A stretch of DNA of 64,000 nt from Chloroflexota bacterium (GCA_013112685.1 JABFGC010000001.1:372001-436000), one strand, 5' to 3'; shown: positions 38,007-47,314, counted from the first letter of the stretch. Numbers and translations: made by a program. Notes: generated from the letters alone by a model not told the origin.

Positions 38007-38843
38007 ATGGTTCACTTGAACTCGATGATCGAACAGGTAAGCAAACCGGTCTGGCTGCTCATGGGGCTGATCCTCCTGTGCGGGGTGACCATCGCAGATT
38101 ACGCCACCGGCTCCGAACTCTCCTTTTCCCTCTTTTACCTGCTTCCGATTGCCATCATTTCATTGACGTTCAACGCAACGGTCGGGGTTGCGATGGCGTT
38201 CATCAGCGCCGCCATCTGGCTCTTTATCGAGGTCACAACCACAAAGGAAATAAATTCGTTCGTCCACTTGTGGAACACCATCATCCGCCTCGGTTTTTTT
38301 CTGCTGCCAGCCCTGCTCCTGCGCGCCGTGGAGCGGGAGAGGATGCTCGCCCGCACCGATTTCATGACGGGCGCGATCAACACCCGCTATTTCAATGAAC
38401 TGTTGCAGAGGGAAATTGACCGCTCGAACCGTTACGCGCGCCCCTTCACGGTCGTCTTCATTGACCTGGATAATTTCAAGGTCATCAACGACACGTTCGG
38501 TCACACCTTCGGGGATACGTTACTGCAAACCATCGCCGACACCCTGAAGAGAAACCTGCGCAAAACGGACCTGGTTGCCCGCGTGGGCGGGGATGAGTTT
38601 GCCATCCTCCTGCCGGAAACGGACGAAGCCGCCGCCCGTGTCGCCATCTCGAATTTGTTCAGAAAAATGTCGGACGGCACCAACGACAAGAGATGGCCCG
38701 TCACCTTCAGCGTCGGTGTGCTGACGATGAATGCCCCGTCCATCTCTGTTGATAAAACCCTGAGCATCGTGGATAAAATGATGTACCAGGTAAAGAACAG
38801 CGGCAAAAACAACATCAGATACGCCACCTACGACCACAAATAA
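38007..38843 (+). CDS. Membrane-bound diguanylate cyclase (GGDEF)
   Basis: The 278-residue protein makes cyclic di-GMP. Three or four N-terminal helices (about residues 12-110) precede a GGDEF domain. The active-site motif is intact as RVGGDEFAILL, and the inhibitory I-site RxxD (RKTD) sits five residues upstream as expected. The exact start is uncertain between ATGs at 37998, 38007 and 38025. It is the counterpart of the HD-GYP enzyme at the window start. Confidence 0.88.
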   Translation: MVHLNSMIEQVSKPVWLLMGLILLCGVTIADYATGSELSFSLFYLLPIAIISLTFNATVGVAMAFISAAIWLFIEVTTTKEINSFVHLWNTIIRLGFFLLPALLLRAVERERMLARTDFMTGAINTRYFNELLQREIDRSNRYARPFTVVFIDLDNFKVINDTFGHTFGDTLLQTIADTLKRNLRKTDLVARVGGDEFAILLPETDEAAARVAISNLFRKMSDGTNDKRWPVTFSVGVLTMNAPSISVDKTLSIVDKMMYQVKNSGKNNIRYATYDHK

Positions 38844-38861
38844 GGGCGGACAAGACCAACG

Positions 38862-39197
38862 TTATCCCCCCGCAATCTTGACCTTATATCCCAATCTTTC
38901 CAACACCTCCGCCATGCGCCGGCGGTGCTCGCCTTGAATTTCGATCACACCCTCCTTGACCGTCCCGCCTGTGCCGCATTCCTGCTTCAAGATTTTGGCG
39001 AGAGCCTTCAGATCCTCTTCCGTGAGGACGAGGTTCTTCACCACAGAGACGACCTTTCCGCCGCGTCCGCCGGACTCACGGTGCAGGTAGGCAGTCTGCT
39101 GTTGGGGCGGCAGCGAGCGGGAATGGGTTACAGTTTGATTCTTCTTGCGAAGGTCTCCCTCTTTGGATGACCAGACGGTGCGGTTGGTATTGGACAT
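38862..39197 (-). CDS. SUI1/YciH-type translation factor
   Basis: The 111-residue protein has an eIF1/SUI1 fold: GGRGGKVVSVVKNLVLTEEDLKALAKILKQECGTGGTVKEGVIEIQGEHRRR. Family members influence start-codon selection; YciH modulates translation under stress in E. coli. I use the ATG at 39197 because TATAAT ends exactly 6 nt before it, predicting a leaderless message, and because upstream codons are not conserved-looking. Confidence 0.86.
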   Translation of the reverse strand: MSNTNRTVWSSKEGDLRKKNQTVTHSRSLPPQQQTAYLHRESGGRGGKVVSVVKNLVLTEEDLKALAKILKQECGTGGTVKEGVIEIQGEHRRRMAEVLERLGYKVKIAGG

Positions 39198-39243
39198 GGG
39201 GCAATTATAAATTGCAGGCGAATTTCTGTTATACAATAAAAAC
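39198..39243. promoter_or_regulatory. Overlapping divergent leaderless promoters
   Basis: The 46-bp gap holds the minus-strand -10 TATAAT (39204-39209) for the SUI1 gene and the plus-strand -10 TACAAT (39232-39237) for the 74-residue gene. Each ends 6 nt before its ATG. With 17-bp spacing the -35 of one would overlap the -10 of the other. Confidence 0.65.
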
Positions 39244-39468
39244 ATGACCGACGAACCGCTTCGGACTCTCCGATTCCTGCTTGCCCGCCTTGAGCGTATC
39301 TCCGCCGATTCCGTTGTGGCGCACCGCGCCAGCGGAGTCCGCGGGGCGATGCTAAGGGCGCTGGATCAACTCGAAAGGGGCAGACCCGTTTCAGGTCAGG
39401 AAATGAAGCGGTTGATCGAGGAGGGCTATCTTCTCCTCCAGAAAGCGGCGGAGGAGAAGGTCAGGTGA
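39244..39468 (+). CDS. Small helical protein, unknown function
   Basis: The 74-residue protein is mostly amphipathic helix (LRTLRFLLARLERISADSVVAHRASGVRGAMLRALDQLERG), basic then acidic. I recognise no family. The start is fixed by TACAAT 6 nt upstream, without a Shine-Dalgarno. It is transcribed divergently from the SUI1-like gene and ends before a bidirectional hairpin. Confidence 0.65.
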   Translation: MTDEPLRTLRFLLARLERISADSVVAHRASGVRGAMLRALDQLERGRPVSGQEMKRLIEEGYLLLQKAAEEKVR

Positions 39469-39474
39469 ATCTTA

Positions 39475-39508
39475 AGACCTGACAGGTTTTTGGAAACCTG
39501 TCAGGTCT
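39475..39508. terminator. Bidirectional hairpin between convergent genes
   Basis: AGACCTGACAGGTTT pairs perfectly with AAACCTGTCAGGTCT (15 bp, loop TTGG), flanked by CTT and T-rich sequence. It lies between convergent genes. It is related to the repeat at 16968-17000. Confidence 0.7.
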
Positions 39509-39517
39509 CTTGATAAT

Positions 39518-41176
39518 TTACGCCTTCACAACGCTGAATTTGTCTTTTCCCAGGCGGTAGTTGCCGCTGTGTTTGAGGACCTGCTCCACCACATCTTCGG
39601 GGACATCCACAAACGAGACCTTCTCTTCGATGCGAATCTTTCCGATGGTGTAGCCGGGGATGTTGGCATGGAAGGCGATCTGCCCGACGATGTCGCTTGG
39701 GCGGATGTTGTGCAGTTTGCCCTTGTTGATTCTCAACCTCACCATCCCTTCCTCGTGCGCGCGGCTCCCTTTGACCCTTTGCCTGTCGCTGCGAGCGGAA
39801 CCTTCCCTTCGCCCGAACGTTTCCCGCTTCCCCCTTTCCGCTTTCATTCGAGGTTCGTCGCGCACTTCCGCCACTTCGGCAATGGGACGTTGTTTTTCAT
39901 CGCCGCGTGAAATCTTGATGGCGGCGGCAGCGATATTCAACGGATCGTGACCGGCGGCGATCAATTCCTCAACCATTTCGAGTTCGCGTTTGAACCGTCC
40001 GCGCCCGAGCCAGACTTTGAGTTTCTCCACCACCTGGGTTTCACGATGTTTGGCGATCTCCTCCGGCGTGGGCAGTTCCATTTTGGCGATGGGTTGTTTG
40101 GTCAGCGCTTCCACTTCGCGCAGGCGGCGTTTTTCCTTCGGAGAAAGCAGGGTGATGGCAACGCCCGTTTTGCCTGCGCGGCCCGTGCGTCCGATGCGAT
40201 GCACATACACCTCGGCATCGTCGGGCAGGTGGTAGTTGAAGACGTGGGAAATGTCGTCAATATCCAAGCCGCGCGCGGCAACGTCGGTGGCGACCAGCAC
40301 CTTCAACTGATTGGCGCGAAAACGTCCCAGCACACGTTCGCGGGCTTGCTGGTCAAGGTCGCCGTGGATGGCTTCGGCGGGGATTCCGCGCACGACCAGT
40401 TCGTTGGCGAGCGTGCTGGTCTCGGCGCGGGTGCGGGCGAAGATCAACGCGCTGTGAATGGGTTCCATCTCGAAGAGGCGGGTGAGCGCGTTGGTCTTGT
40501 GATTCTCATGCACGAGATAATAACGTTGTTCGATGGCTGAGGCGGTGAGCGTGCTCCGTTTCACAGTGACAGATTGCGGGTCCCGCATGAAGCGGTTGGC
40601 GAGGGCGTGGATGCGCGGGGGCATGGTCGCGCTGAAGAGGGCGGTCTGTCGGGTTTCCGGAGTCGAGGCGAGGATGAGTTCCACATCTTCGATGAAACCC
40701 ATGTTGAGCATTTCATCCGCCTCATCGAGGACGACGGTCTTGACCTCGCCCAGCACGAGGACGTTGCGTTCGAGCAGGTCGTTCAAACGCCCCGGTGTAC
40801 CGACGACGATATCCACGCCGCGCTTGAGGCTGTTGATCTGCGGGCCGTAGGGCTGACCGCCATAGACGGCGAGCACGCGCACGTTGAGATGTTTGCCGTA
40901 CTCGTTCATCGAGTCGGCGACCTGCAAGGCAAGTTCGCGCGTGGGCGCGAGGATCAACGCCTGCGGATTCTTTTGTTTACCAAAGTTGTTGAGGATGGGG
41001 AGGGCAAAGGCGGCGGTCTTGCCTGTGCCGGTTTGGGCTTGACCGATCACATCCGCGCCGGTAAGCATGAGCGGAATCAGTCCCGCCTGGATGGGGGTCG
41101 GCTCGGAGTAGCCGAGTTCGGTGATCGCCTGCGTGATCTCATCGCGCAGGTTGAGGGAGGAAAAATCGGTTGTCAT
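39518..41176 (-). CDS. deaD: DEAD-box RNA helicase, DeaD/CsdA type
   Basis: The 552-residue helicase remodels RNA, typically in ribosome assembly and cold response. Motifs: Q-motif EPTPIQAGLIP, AQTGTGKT, PTRELA, LDEADEML, FSATMP, HGDLDQQARERVL, ATDVAARGLDI, HRIGRTGRAGKTG. The C-terminus has the DbpA-type RNA-binding domain (MVRLRINKGKLHNIRPSDIVGQIAF). I use the ATG at 41176 with AGGA upstream. Confidence 0.94.
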   Translation of the reverse strand: MTTDFSSLNLRDEITQAITELGYSEPTPIQAGLIPLMLTGADVIGQAQTGTGKTAAFALPILNNFGKQKNPQALILAPTRELALQVADSMNEYGKHLNVRVLAVYGGQPYGPQINSLKRGVDIVVGTPGRLNDLLERNVLVLGEVKTVVLDEADEMLNMGFIEDVELILASTPETRQTALFSATMPPRIHALANRFMRDPQSVTVKRSTLTASAIEQRYYLVHENHKTNALTRLFEMEPIHSALIFARTRAETSTLANELVVRGIPAEAIHGDLDQQARERVLGRFRANQLKVLVATDVAARGLDIDDISHVFNYHLPDDAEVYVHRIGRTGRAGKTGVAITLLSPKEKRRLREVEALTKQPIAKMELPTPEEIAKHRETQVVEKLKVWLGRGRFKRELEMVEELIAAGHDPLNIAAAAIKISRGDEKQRPIAEVAEVRDEPRMKAERGKRETFGRREGSARSDRQRVKGSRAHEEGMVRLRINKGKLHNIRPSDIVGQIAFHANIPGYTIGKIRIEEKVSFVDVPEDVVEQVLKHSGNYRLGKDKFSVVKA

Positions 41177-41192
41177 CAATCGTCCTTTTTAA

Positions 41193-41284
41193 TGTCGTTG
41201 CGGGGGAGCGGTAGCGGCCGAAGCAACCTCCCGGTTCAACGAGTAGATTGTTTCGCGGCGCAAAGCGCGGCTCGCAAAAACATG
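41193..41284. repeat. Dispersed palindromic repeat, copy C (diverged)
   Basis: It begins TGTCGTTGCGGGGGAGCGG and contains CCGAAGCAACC and TAGATTGTTTCG, ending CTCGCAAAAACATG. It is upstream of deaD and more decayed than the other copies. Confidence 0.65.
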
Positions 41285-41362
41285 ATATGGGATGTTCTGA
41301 TGACTCTTTCAATAATCTTCCTGCTCAACAAGGTCCGCTTTTTCAAGCAGGACCCGCCCAAC

Positions 41363-41390
41363 AAAAAAGCCCGGGAAGTTTCCTCGGGCT
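41363..41390 (-). terminator. Terminator of the carboxylase/EamA transcription unit
   Basis: On the minus strand AGCCCGAGGAA pairs with TTCCCGGGCT (one bulged base), followed by six T. Confidence 0.75.
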
Positions 41391-41455
41391 GCTTACTCAG
41401 AGCGATCAAAACAAATTCCCAGAAATACAACGGGCGTGAGTGTACCACAGATTTG

Positions 41456-41482
41456 GACGATAGTCCGTTACGGTCTATCGTC
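41456..41482. repeat. Degenerate tract (GACGATAG type), short copy
   Basis: GGACGATAGTCC and GGTCTATCGTC are in inverted arrangement at the 3' side of the EamA gene. They are related to 34801-34862. Confidence 0.6.
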
Positions 41483-42328
41483 TTATATCGTCATCAGCAC
41501 AATGGCGGTCAATGCCGCGAAGACGCCGATCCACTGATTGCGGTTGAGGCGTTCTTTGAGAAAGATCCACGCCAGGATGACGGTCGCGCCGGGGAAGAGC
41601 GAACTCAGCACCGAGGCTACGTCCAGCCTGCCCGACTGCCCGGCGAGGATGAAGAAGAAGTTGCCGCCCAGATCGAGAATGCCGTTGAGCGAAATGATCG
41701 GCAGGGCGTTCCATTCGATCTTCCATGTGGAGCGCGTGAGGAGCAGGTAGGCGGTGACGAGCGTCATGCCGCCCGCGCGGGAGAAGACCATGGGCCAGAT
41801 GACCGCTCCGCCGCCGCTGGTCGCTTCGTGCATGAGGACAAAATAAAAGCCAAATCCCAAGCCTGCGAGCAGGGGCAGTTTCAAGTCCGAAAGATGCGAA
41901 AGGATGTCCTTCACGCCGTCATTGCTTTGGGAGATCATCCAGATTGCGAAGAGGGCGAAGCCGAATCCGATCAGGGTCAGCACATCCGGCAAGCCTTCGG
42001 CGAAGATGCCGACCGCAACCGGCAGAGCCGCCGCGAGCAGGGCAGAGACGGGCGCGGCGATGCTCATCATCCCAACCGACATGGCGTGATAGAGCAGCAT
42101 CAGCCCGACCGTGCCAAACACGCCAGCCAGCGTAGCGAAGAATATCGTCCGGCTGCCGGGCAGGTCTTCGCCGGTGAGCGCGATGACCAGAAACAGAAAG
42201 AGAACGCCGACGACTTCGGCATAAAACACCGAGCGGTATGCGCCCACGCGGCGCGCGGCAAGCCCGCCGGTAAAATCACCCGCGCCCCAACTGAGCGCGG
42301 ATGCGAGACCGAAGATGATGGATGCCAT
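41483..42328 (-). CDS. EamA/DMT-family permease
   Basis: The 281-residue protein has about ten hydrophobic helices in two repeats (ASALSWGAGDFTGGLAARR; SSLFPGATVILAWIFLKERLNRNQWIGVFAALTAIV), typical of drug/metabolite transporters. The substrate is unknown. I use the ATG at 42328, eleven bases after the CitE-like stop; a longer version would start inside that gene. Confidence 0.86.
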   Translation of the reverse strand: MASIIFGLASALSWGAGDFTGGLAARRVGAYRSVFYAEVVGVLFLFLVIALTGEDLPGSRTIFFATLAGVFGTVGLMLLYHAMSVGMMSIAAPVSALLAAALPVAVGIFAEGLPDVLTLIGFGFALFAIWMISQSNDGVKDILSHLSDLKLPLLAGLGFGFYFVLMHEATSGGGAVIWPMVFSRAGGMTLVTAYLLLTRSTWKIEWNALPIISLNGILDLGGNFFFILAGQSGRLDVASVLSSLFPGATVILAWIFLKERLNRNQWIGVFAALTAIVLMTI

Positions 42329-42338
42329 GTCTGTGATC

Positions 42339-43205
42339 TTACTTCCCCGCCGCCTTCGCGCGCGATAAAACTTTTTGAGCATTCTTCAAGAGCGGCATGT
42401 CAATCATTTTACCGTCCAGCGAATACGCGCCCCTGCCTTCCTTTTGGCTGGCTTCGAAGGTCTCGACGATTTTCTTTGCGTAGGCAACCGCTTCGTCGGA
42501 TGGAGTGAACGCCTCCTGCACCACCGGGACCTGGTTCGGGTGAATGGCCTGTTTCCCGCTGAAGCCGAGTCCTGCCCCCTGCTCCGCTTCGACGCGGAGA
42601 GATTCCAAATCCTTGTAGTCAATCGTGACGATGTCAATCGCCTGCAAGTCGTTCGCCGCGCAAGCGACCAAGACCGCCTGCCGCGCATACATCAGTTCGA
42701 TTGCGTCCTTCGTGCGCGTCGCGCCAATGGATGCGGCAAAGTCCTCGCCGCCGAAGATGATCGCATCCAGGCGCGGGTGAGACGCGATCTCTTTCAGGTT
42801 CAAAATTCCTTTCGCGGTTTCCACGCCGATCAAAATCCGAATCGAGTTGACCTGCCAGCCGTGTTTCAACTCGGTGTCTTCGATGATTTTGCCTGCCCAT
42901 TCCACGTGGTCGTAGGATTCCACTTTTGGAATCACGATCCCATCCGGGCGGTACGGCAGGACGGCTTCGATGTCGTCCTGCTCCCAGCCCGAACCGATCG
43001 AGTTGATGCGCGCCAGTTTTTCGCTCGCGCCGAAGTCCAGTTCCCGCAGCGCCTTCGCAATCGTCGTCCGTGCTTCGGCTTTTTTGTTGACGGCGGTGCC
43101 GTCCTCCATGTCCATGCAGATCGAATCCACGCCTAACGTGACGGCTTTGGTGATCATCTTCCAGTTGTCGCCAGGCATATAGAGCAGTGCGCGTCGTGAG
43201 TGCAT
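42339..43205 (-). CDS. HpcH/HpaI-family CoA-ester lyase, CitE-like
   Basis: The 288-residue protein belongs to the citryl/malyl-CoA lyase family. Motifs include RALLYMPGDNWKMITKA, the metal site MDMEDGTA, IPKVES, IGVETAKGILNL and FGGEDFAASIG. Such enzymes split or form 3-hydroxyacyl-type acids with CoA esters. The neighbouring biotin carboxylase and MaoC hydratase suggest a shared acyl-CoA route. The start at 43205 has AGGAG upstream. Confidence 0.88.
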   Translation of the reverse strand: MHSRRALLYMPGDNWKMITKAVTLGVDSICMDMEDGTAVNKKAEARTTIAKALRELDFGASEKLARINSIGSGWEQDDIEAVLPYRPDGIVIPKVESYDHVEWAGKIIEDTELKHGWQVNSIRILIGVETAKGILNLKEIASHPRLDAIIFGGEDFAASIGATRTKDAIELMYARQAVLVACAANDLQAIDIVTIDYKDLESLRVEAEQGAGLGFSGKQAIHPNQVPVVQEAFTPSDEAVAYAKKIVETFEASQKEGRGAYSLDGKMIDMPLLKNAQKVLSRAKAAGK

Positions 43206-43213
43206 AAGTCTCC

Positions 43214-43290
43214 TTGTCAAAGGTCACAGGTTGAAGGTCAAAGGTTACAGGTCGAAAGTCACAAGTCATTGACCTTTGACTTTCGACCTG
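43214..43290. repeat. Degenerate heptamer tract (AAAGGTC/GACCTTTGAC type)
   Basis: Repeated AGGTCAAAGGT, ACAGGTCGAAAGTC and then inverted GACCTTTGACTTTCGACC words lie between the CitE-like and MaoC genes. It resembles 5996-6044. Confidence 0.78.
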
Positions 43291-43293
43291 TAA

Positions 43294-43737
43294 CTATTTT
43301 TTAAAAAACAACGCAGTTCTCTCAAATTCCACAACCACCGTTCCATCCGGCTTCCTGCCTGTGCATTTTATTTTCACCAGCCCGGCGTTCGGTCTCGATT
43401 TCGACTCGCGTTTTTCGATGATTTCGCTTTCGGCATAGATCGTATCGCCGTGAAAAACGGGGTTGGGATGAACGACTTTGTCATAGCCCAAATTTGCCAC
43501 GATGGTGCCTTCGGTCAGGTCGGCGACGGTCAAGCCGACGACCAAACCGAAGGTGAGAATCCCGTTCACCAGCCGCCGACCAAACTCGGTCTTGGAGGCA
43601 AAATCCTCGTTGAGGTGAAGCGGTTGGGTGTTCATCGTCAACGCGGAGAACAGCACGTTATCCATCTCCGTCACCGTGCGCCCGGCGTGTTTGAACTTCA
43701 TACCCACTTCCAACTCGTCGAAATATTTTCCAGCCAT
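43294..43737 (-). CDS. MaoC-family acyl-CoA dehydratase
   Basis: The 147-residue hotdog-fold protein has the hydratase-2 motif NTQPLHLNEDFASKTEFGRRLVNG with the catalytic Asn/His-type positions. It hydrates enoyl-CoA or dehydrates 3-hydroxyacyl-CoA (mesaconyl-CoA hydratase-like enzymes also belong here). Its ATG overlaps the carrier-protein stop (TGATG). Confidence 0.87.
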   Translation of the reverse strand: MAGKYFDELEVGMKFKHAGRTVTEMDNVLFSALTMNTQPLHLNEDFASKTEFGRRLVNGILTFGLVVGLTVADLTEGTIVANLGYDKVVHPNPVFHGDTIYAESEIIEKRESKSRPNAGLVKIKCTGRKPDGTVVVEFERTALFFKK

Positions 43738-44207
43738 CAATCCTCCATCTCGATCAAAATCTGTTCGCGTTCCACGGTCTGTCCCTGCGAAACAAAAACA
43801 GATTTGACCTTGCCGTCGCGCAATGCCTGAATGCGGATTTCCATCTTCATCGCTTCCATCGTAAGCAGGGTTTGACCTTTCTTCACGACATCGCCCGCGC
43901 CGACAGCGACGCTTCGTATCTGACCCGGCATCGGCGCGGTCAACCCCCCGGCATGTTCGTGGCGGACACCCTGCTTCGCACCGGACGTTTTCGTGAGCAT
44001 GACAGTCTGCCCATTGATGGTGACCCAGCGCTGCGCTTTGTCGGATGAAACGTGCGCTATCGTGCGCTGACCGTCCACCAGCAGATCCATCCTTCCATTT
44101 TCTGCGCGCAGGACCTGGATCGGAATGGTTTTTCCGTCCAACACAGCAATAAAATTATCGCCCGATGGGTTGATCTCGATGGTTCGATTGCCAAAGGTGG
44201 TTTTCAT
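43737..44207 (-). CDS. Biotin carboxyl carrier protein of an acyl-CoA carboxylase
   Basis: The 156-residue protein ends in a biotinyl domain with the biotin lysine in LTMEAMKMEIRIQA. It is preceded by LTAPMPGQIRSVAVGAGDVVKKGQ, as in the carrier domains of propionyl- or methylcrotonyl-CoA carboxylases. It starts by overlapping the end of the carboxylase subunit (4 nt). Confidence 0.92.
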   Translation of the reverse strand: MKTTFGNRTIEINPSGDNFIAVLDGKTIPIQVLRAENGRMDLLVDGQRTIAHVSSDKAQRWVTINGQTVMLTKTSGAKQGVRHEHAGGLTAPMPGQIRSVAVGAGDVVKKGQTLLTMEAMKMEIRIQALRDGKVKSVFVSQGQTVEREQILIEMED

Positions 44208-45710
44208 ATTCTGTAATTATTCGTCTGCTTCCAGGGATTGAACGGATCGGTTTCGTTGGATACCGCCGGTCGCGCCTTGCCGCTGACGAAGACCACGTCT
44301 GCCAGCGCGGCGGCAATGAGGGCGTGCAGGTCGGGCTTCGCAGGCGACCACCCGCCGAAATTCGTTTCCACCCACCGCGTGGAGACTTTCCCCCCGCCTG
44401 AAGTCGTCCGTCTCCAGAACAGCGCGTATGAAGTCAATGTTCGTCGCCACGCCGTGGACGATGAAATCGCGCAGGGCGGTTTGCATCCGTTGAATTGCCG
44501 CATCCCGGTTTTCGGCATGGACGATCAACTTCGCCAGCAGGGGGTCGTAGAAATGCGTCACTTCGCTTCCGACGGTAAAACCCGAATCCACGCGGACGCC
44601 CGGTCCATGCGGCGGGATGAATTGCAGGAGCCTGCCGGTGCTTGGGAGAAATCCATTGGCGGGGTCTTCGGCGTAGACGCGGCACTCGATGGCGTGTCCG
44701 CGCTGGTGGAGGTCGCTCTGCTGGAAAGGAAATTTCTCGCCTGCGGCGACGCGAATCTGCCACTGGACAAGGTCGAGCCCGGTGATGAGTTCGGTGACAG
44801 GGTGCTCCACCTGCAAGCGGGTGTTCATTTCGAGAAAGTAAAAGGAGGGTTGAAGGTCAAAAGTCGAAGGTCGGGGGTCGAAGATGAATTCGACAGTCCC
44901 GGCGTTGTGGTAATTGACGGCTTTCGCCGCATTGACCGCCGCCTCGCCCATTTTTGCGCGGAGTTCTGGAGTGAGCAGCGGCGAAGGGGATTCTTCGATG
45001 ATCTTTTGATGGCGGCGCTGGACGGAACACTCGCGCTCGAAGAGATGTACGAGATTGCCGTGTTTGTCGCCGAAGACCTGAATTTCGATGTGATGCGCCT
45101 CGGCGAGATATTTTTCGATCAGCAGGCGCGAGTCGCCGAAGGCGTTTTGCGCCTCGCGCTTTGCGAGTTCAATCGCTTCGGTCAGCCCGCTTTCTTCGTT
45201 GACAATTCGCATCCCTTTGCCGCCGCCGCCCGCCGCGGCTTTGACCAAAACAGGGTAGCCGATTTCCCTTGCGGCTTTTTTGAAATCGTCGAGCGATTCC
45301 ACACCTTCAAAACCGGGAACGGTCGGCACGCCCGCTTTTTTCATCAGAATCTTCGATTCGGCTTTGTCGCCCATGGCGCGGATGGAATCGGCGGAGGGAC
45401 CGATAAAGGTCAGATGGGCGGAATCCACTGCGGCGGCGAAAGAGGCGTTCTCCGAGAGGAATCCATAGCCCGGATGGACTGCATCGGCATGGGAGTCGAG
45501 CGCGGCGCGGATGAGTTTATCCACATTCAAATAAGATTCTTTGGGCGCGGCATCGCCGAGGAAAACGGCTTCATCCGCAAACTGGACGTGCAGCGAATCC
45601 TGATCCGCCTCGGAATAAACGGCGACGGTTTTGATGCCGAGTTCGCGGCAGGCGCGCATGACGCGGATGGCGATCTCGCCGCGGTTGGCGACAAGAATTT
45701 TATCGAACAC
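44204..45710 (-). CDS. accC: Biotin carboxylase subunit of acyl-CoA carboxylase (one frameshift)
   Basis: This ATP-grasp enzyme carboxylates biotin, about 501 residues. Motifs: ILVANRGEIAIRVMRA, HPGYGFLSEN, KAAAGGGGKGMR, ERECSVQRRHQKIIEE, and FLEMNTRLQVEHPVTE. The stretch FIFD-PRPSTFDLQPS-FYFLEMN contains an in-frame insertion encoded by a heptamer tract (44849-44882). The frame slips at about 44392-44400 in a C/G run; the tail continues KVSTRWVETNFGG in the next frame. The start is GTG at 45710, overlapping the upstream epimerase gene. Confidence 0.9.
44849..44882. repeat. Heptamer tract inserted in frame in accC
   Basis: Words GAAGGTC, AAAAGTC, GAAGGTC and GGGGGTC encode about 11 extra residues between FIFD and FYFLEMN, where homologues have a one- or two-residue turn. 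Confidence 0.8.
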
Positions 45711-46690
45711 GCAGCAACTCCAGCAATTCTTTTTCGCGTTCGGGTTTCAAGCCCGCTTTCATTTCGTAACCGGCGGGACGTTCGCTTGCCCACTCGAGCG
45801 TGTCTTTGATGGTCGTGGCAAGGGACGAATAGGTCAGCCCGGCTTTGACGGCTTTGGAAACGTCCACGCGCGAAAAGCCCGCATCTTCGCCCGCGTTAGG
45901 CACCCAGGCGGGCAGGTCGCTCCACGGCGCGACGTTATTTTGTTCGAGAAACTCAAGCGGCGCCCAGACAAATTTCGCGTCGCTGCCGCTGACGATTTTG
46001 CACGTATCAAGCAGCGCGCCGAACGAAAGCGGCGTTTCGGGTCCGGTGACGTTGAAGACGCCCGACATGTCGTTTGCGATCAGGCTGATGATGAAATCGG
46101 CGAGGTCGCGCACGTCAAATGATCTGCGTGAGCGCTTCGGGTTTATCGGGCGCGAGCACTTCGCCGCCGCGCGCCGTGCGCATCACCCAATACGTGAAGC
46201 GGTCGGTGGGGTCGTGCGGGCCGACGATCAGCCCGGGGCGGATGATGAGCGAGTTCACGCCATACATATCCTGCACTGTTTTTTCGCACAACGCCTTCAA
46301 CGGTCCGTACGTCTCGCCGGTGATCTCCTCCACCGATTCGTCTTCGAGTTTTCCAACGGGGTCGCTCTCTTTGATTCCGATTTTGCTGAAATCGGCATAG
46401 ACCGACGTGCTGGAAATGAAAACGTATTTTTCGACCTTGTCCTTCAGCGCCTCGGCGGAGATTTTGACGATGCGCGGGACGTAGCCGCAGGTGTCAATGA
46501 CCGCATCCCACTGACCCGGCAGTTGGTCCAGGTCCCGTTCCCGGTCTCCCTGATAGCGTTTGATCTTGCGGAACAGGTTGGGGTTGGTCTGTCCGCGGTT
46601 GAAGAGCGTGAGGTCGTGTCCGCGCACGCGTGCGGAGTTGACGATGTGCCGTCCGAGAAAGCGTGTGCCGCCGACGATGAGGATCTTCAT
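45700..46690 (-). CDS. NAD-dependent epimerase/dehydratase-family protein (one frameshift)
   Basis: This is an extended short-chain dehydrogenase, about 329 residues. It has the nucleotide fold KILIVGGTRFLGRHIV, FISSTSVYAD and YGPLKALCEK (YxxxK catalytic pair). The frame slips at 46112-46117, where ATCATTTGACG has one T too many for IIDVRDLADF. It resembles the isoflavone-reductase/NAD-epimerase group seen near acyl-CoA genes; its substrate is unknown. The start overlaps the DUF1579 stop (ATGA). Confidence 0.87.
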
Positions 46691-47176
46691 GGTTTCACCT
46701 TTGTCAAAAGCGCTTCGGTTGCCTTCGCTTCGGCGCCGTCCGGCATGATGTTGTAGGCGGTGATGCAGAGATGGTCGGGGTCGGTCAGTTCCACCTCGGT
46801 GCGCCAGCCCCAGTCCGGTCCGCCGGAGGGGTCGGGGTAACTGCCGGTGACGTAGAAGCCGCTGTCTTTCAGGTTGCCCGTGCAGAACATGATGGCGGTG
46901 TTGTTGTGGAACGAATCCACCCAGGAGGCTTCAGAAGCGGTCGAGCAGGGTGTTGTAGCCGAAGGTGAACATGCCGTGCTGGGCTTCGCCTTCGATGGAG
47001 GATTCATAAAGGAAGAGCGCAAAGCGCCCGTCGAGGATGAGTTGGATGGTACCAACCAATGAAGCTTCATTGGCGAGCTTGTCTGGCTCCAACCACAATT
47101 TGCTTGTACCCTTCCAATTTCCTGCCAACTGAGCAAGAAAATGATGGGGACTTCCGGTTGATTTTTCGAAGGTCAT
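46687..47176 (-). CDS. DUF1579-like protein (one frameshift)
   Basis: The beta-barrel-type protein of about 162 residues has HHFLAQLAGNWKGTSKLWLEPD and YDPSG-like loops (SYPDPSGGPDWGWRTEVELTDPD), in line with the DUF1579 family. The frame slips at about 46930 (LLDRF then EASWVDSFHN). Function is unknown; it lies in the carboxylase operon. Confidence 0.75.
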
Positions 47177-47314
47177 GGTTAGTTCCTTTGATTCTACAGG
47201 CCAAACTCCGAAGGGGTGTCAGAGCTATGTCATCTGTCGCACGACGCCACGGCGACGCCTTCGGGATTTGGAAATACCACGTCGATTCTCCATAATCCCG
47301 CCATCCCTTCGGGA

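Noticed and set aside
40574..42508. A 644-codon open frame opposite deaD and the EamA gene
   Set aside because: It spans two real genes, a terminator and repeats on the other strand, and its product has no domain signature.
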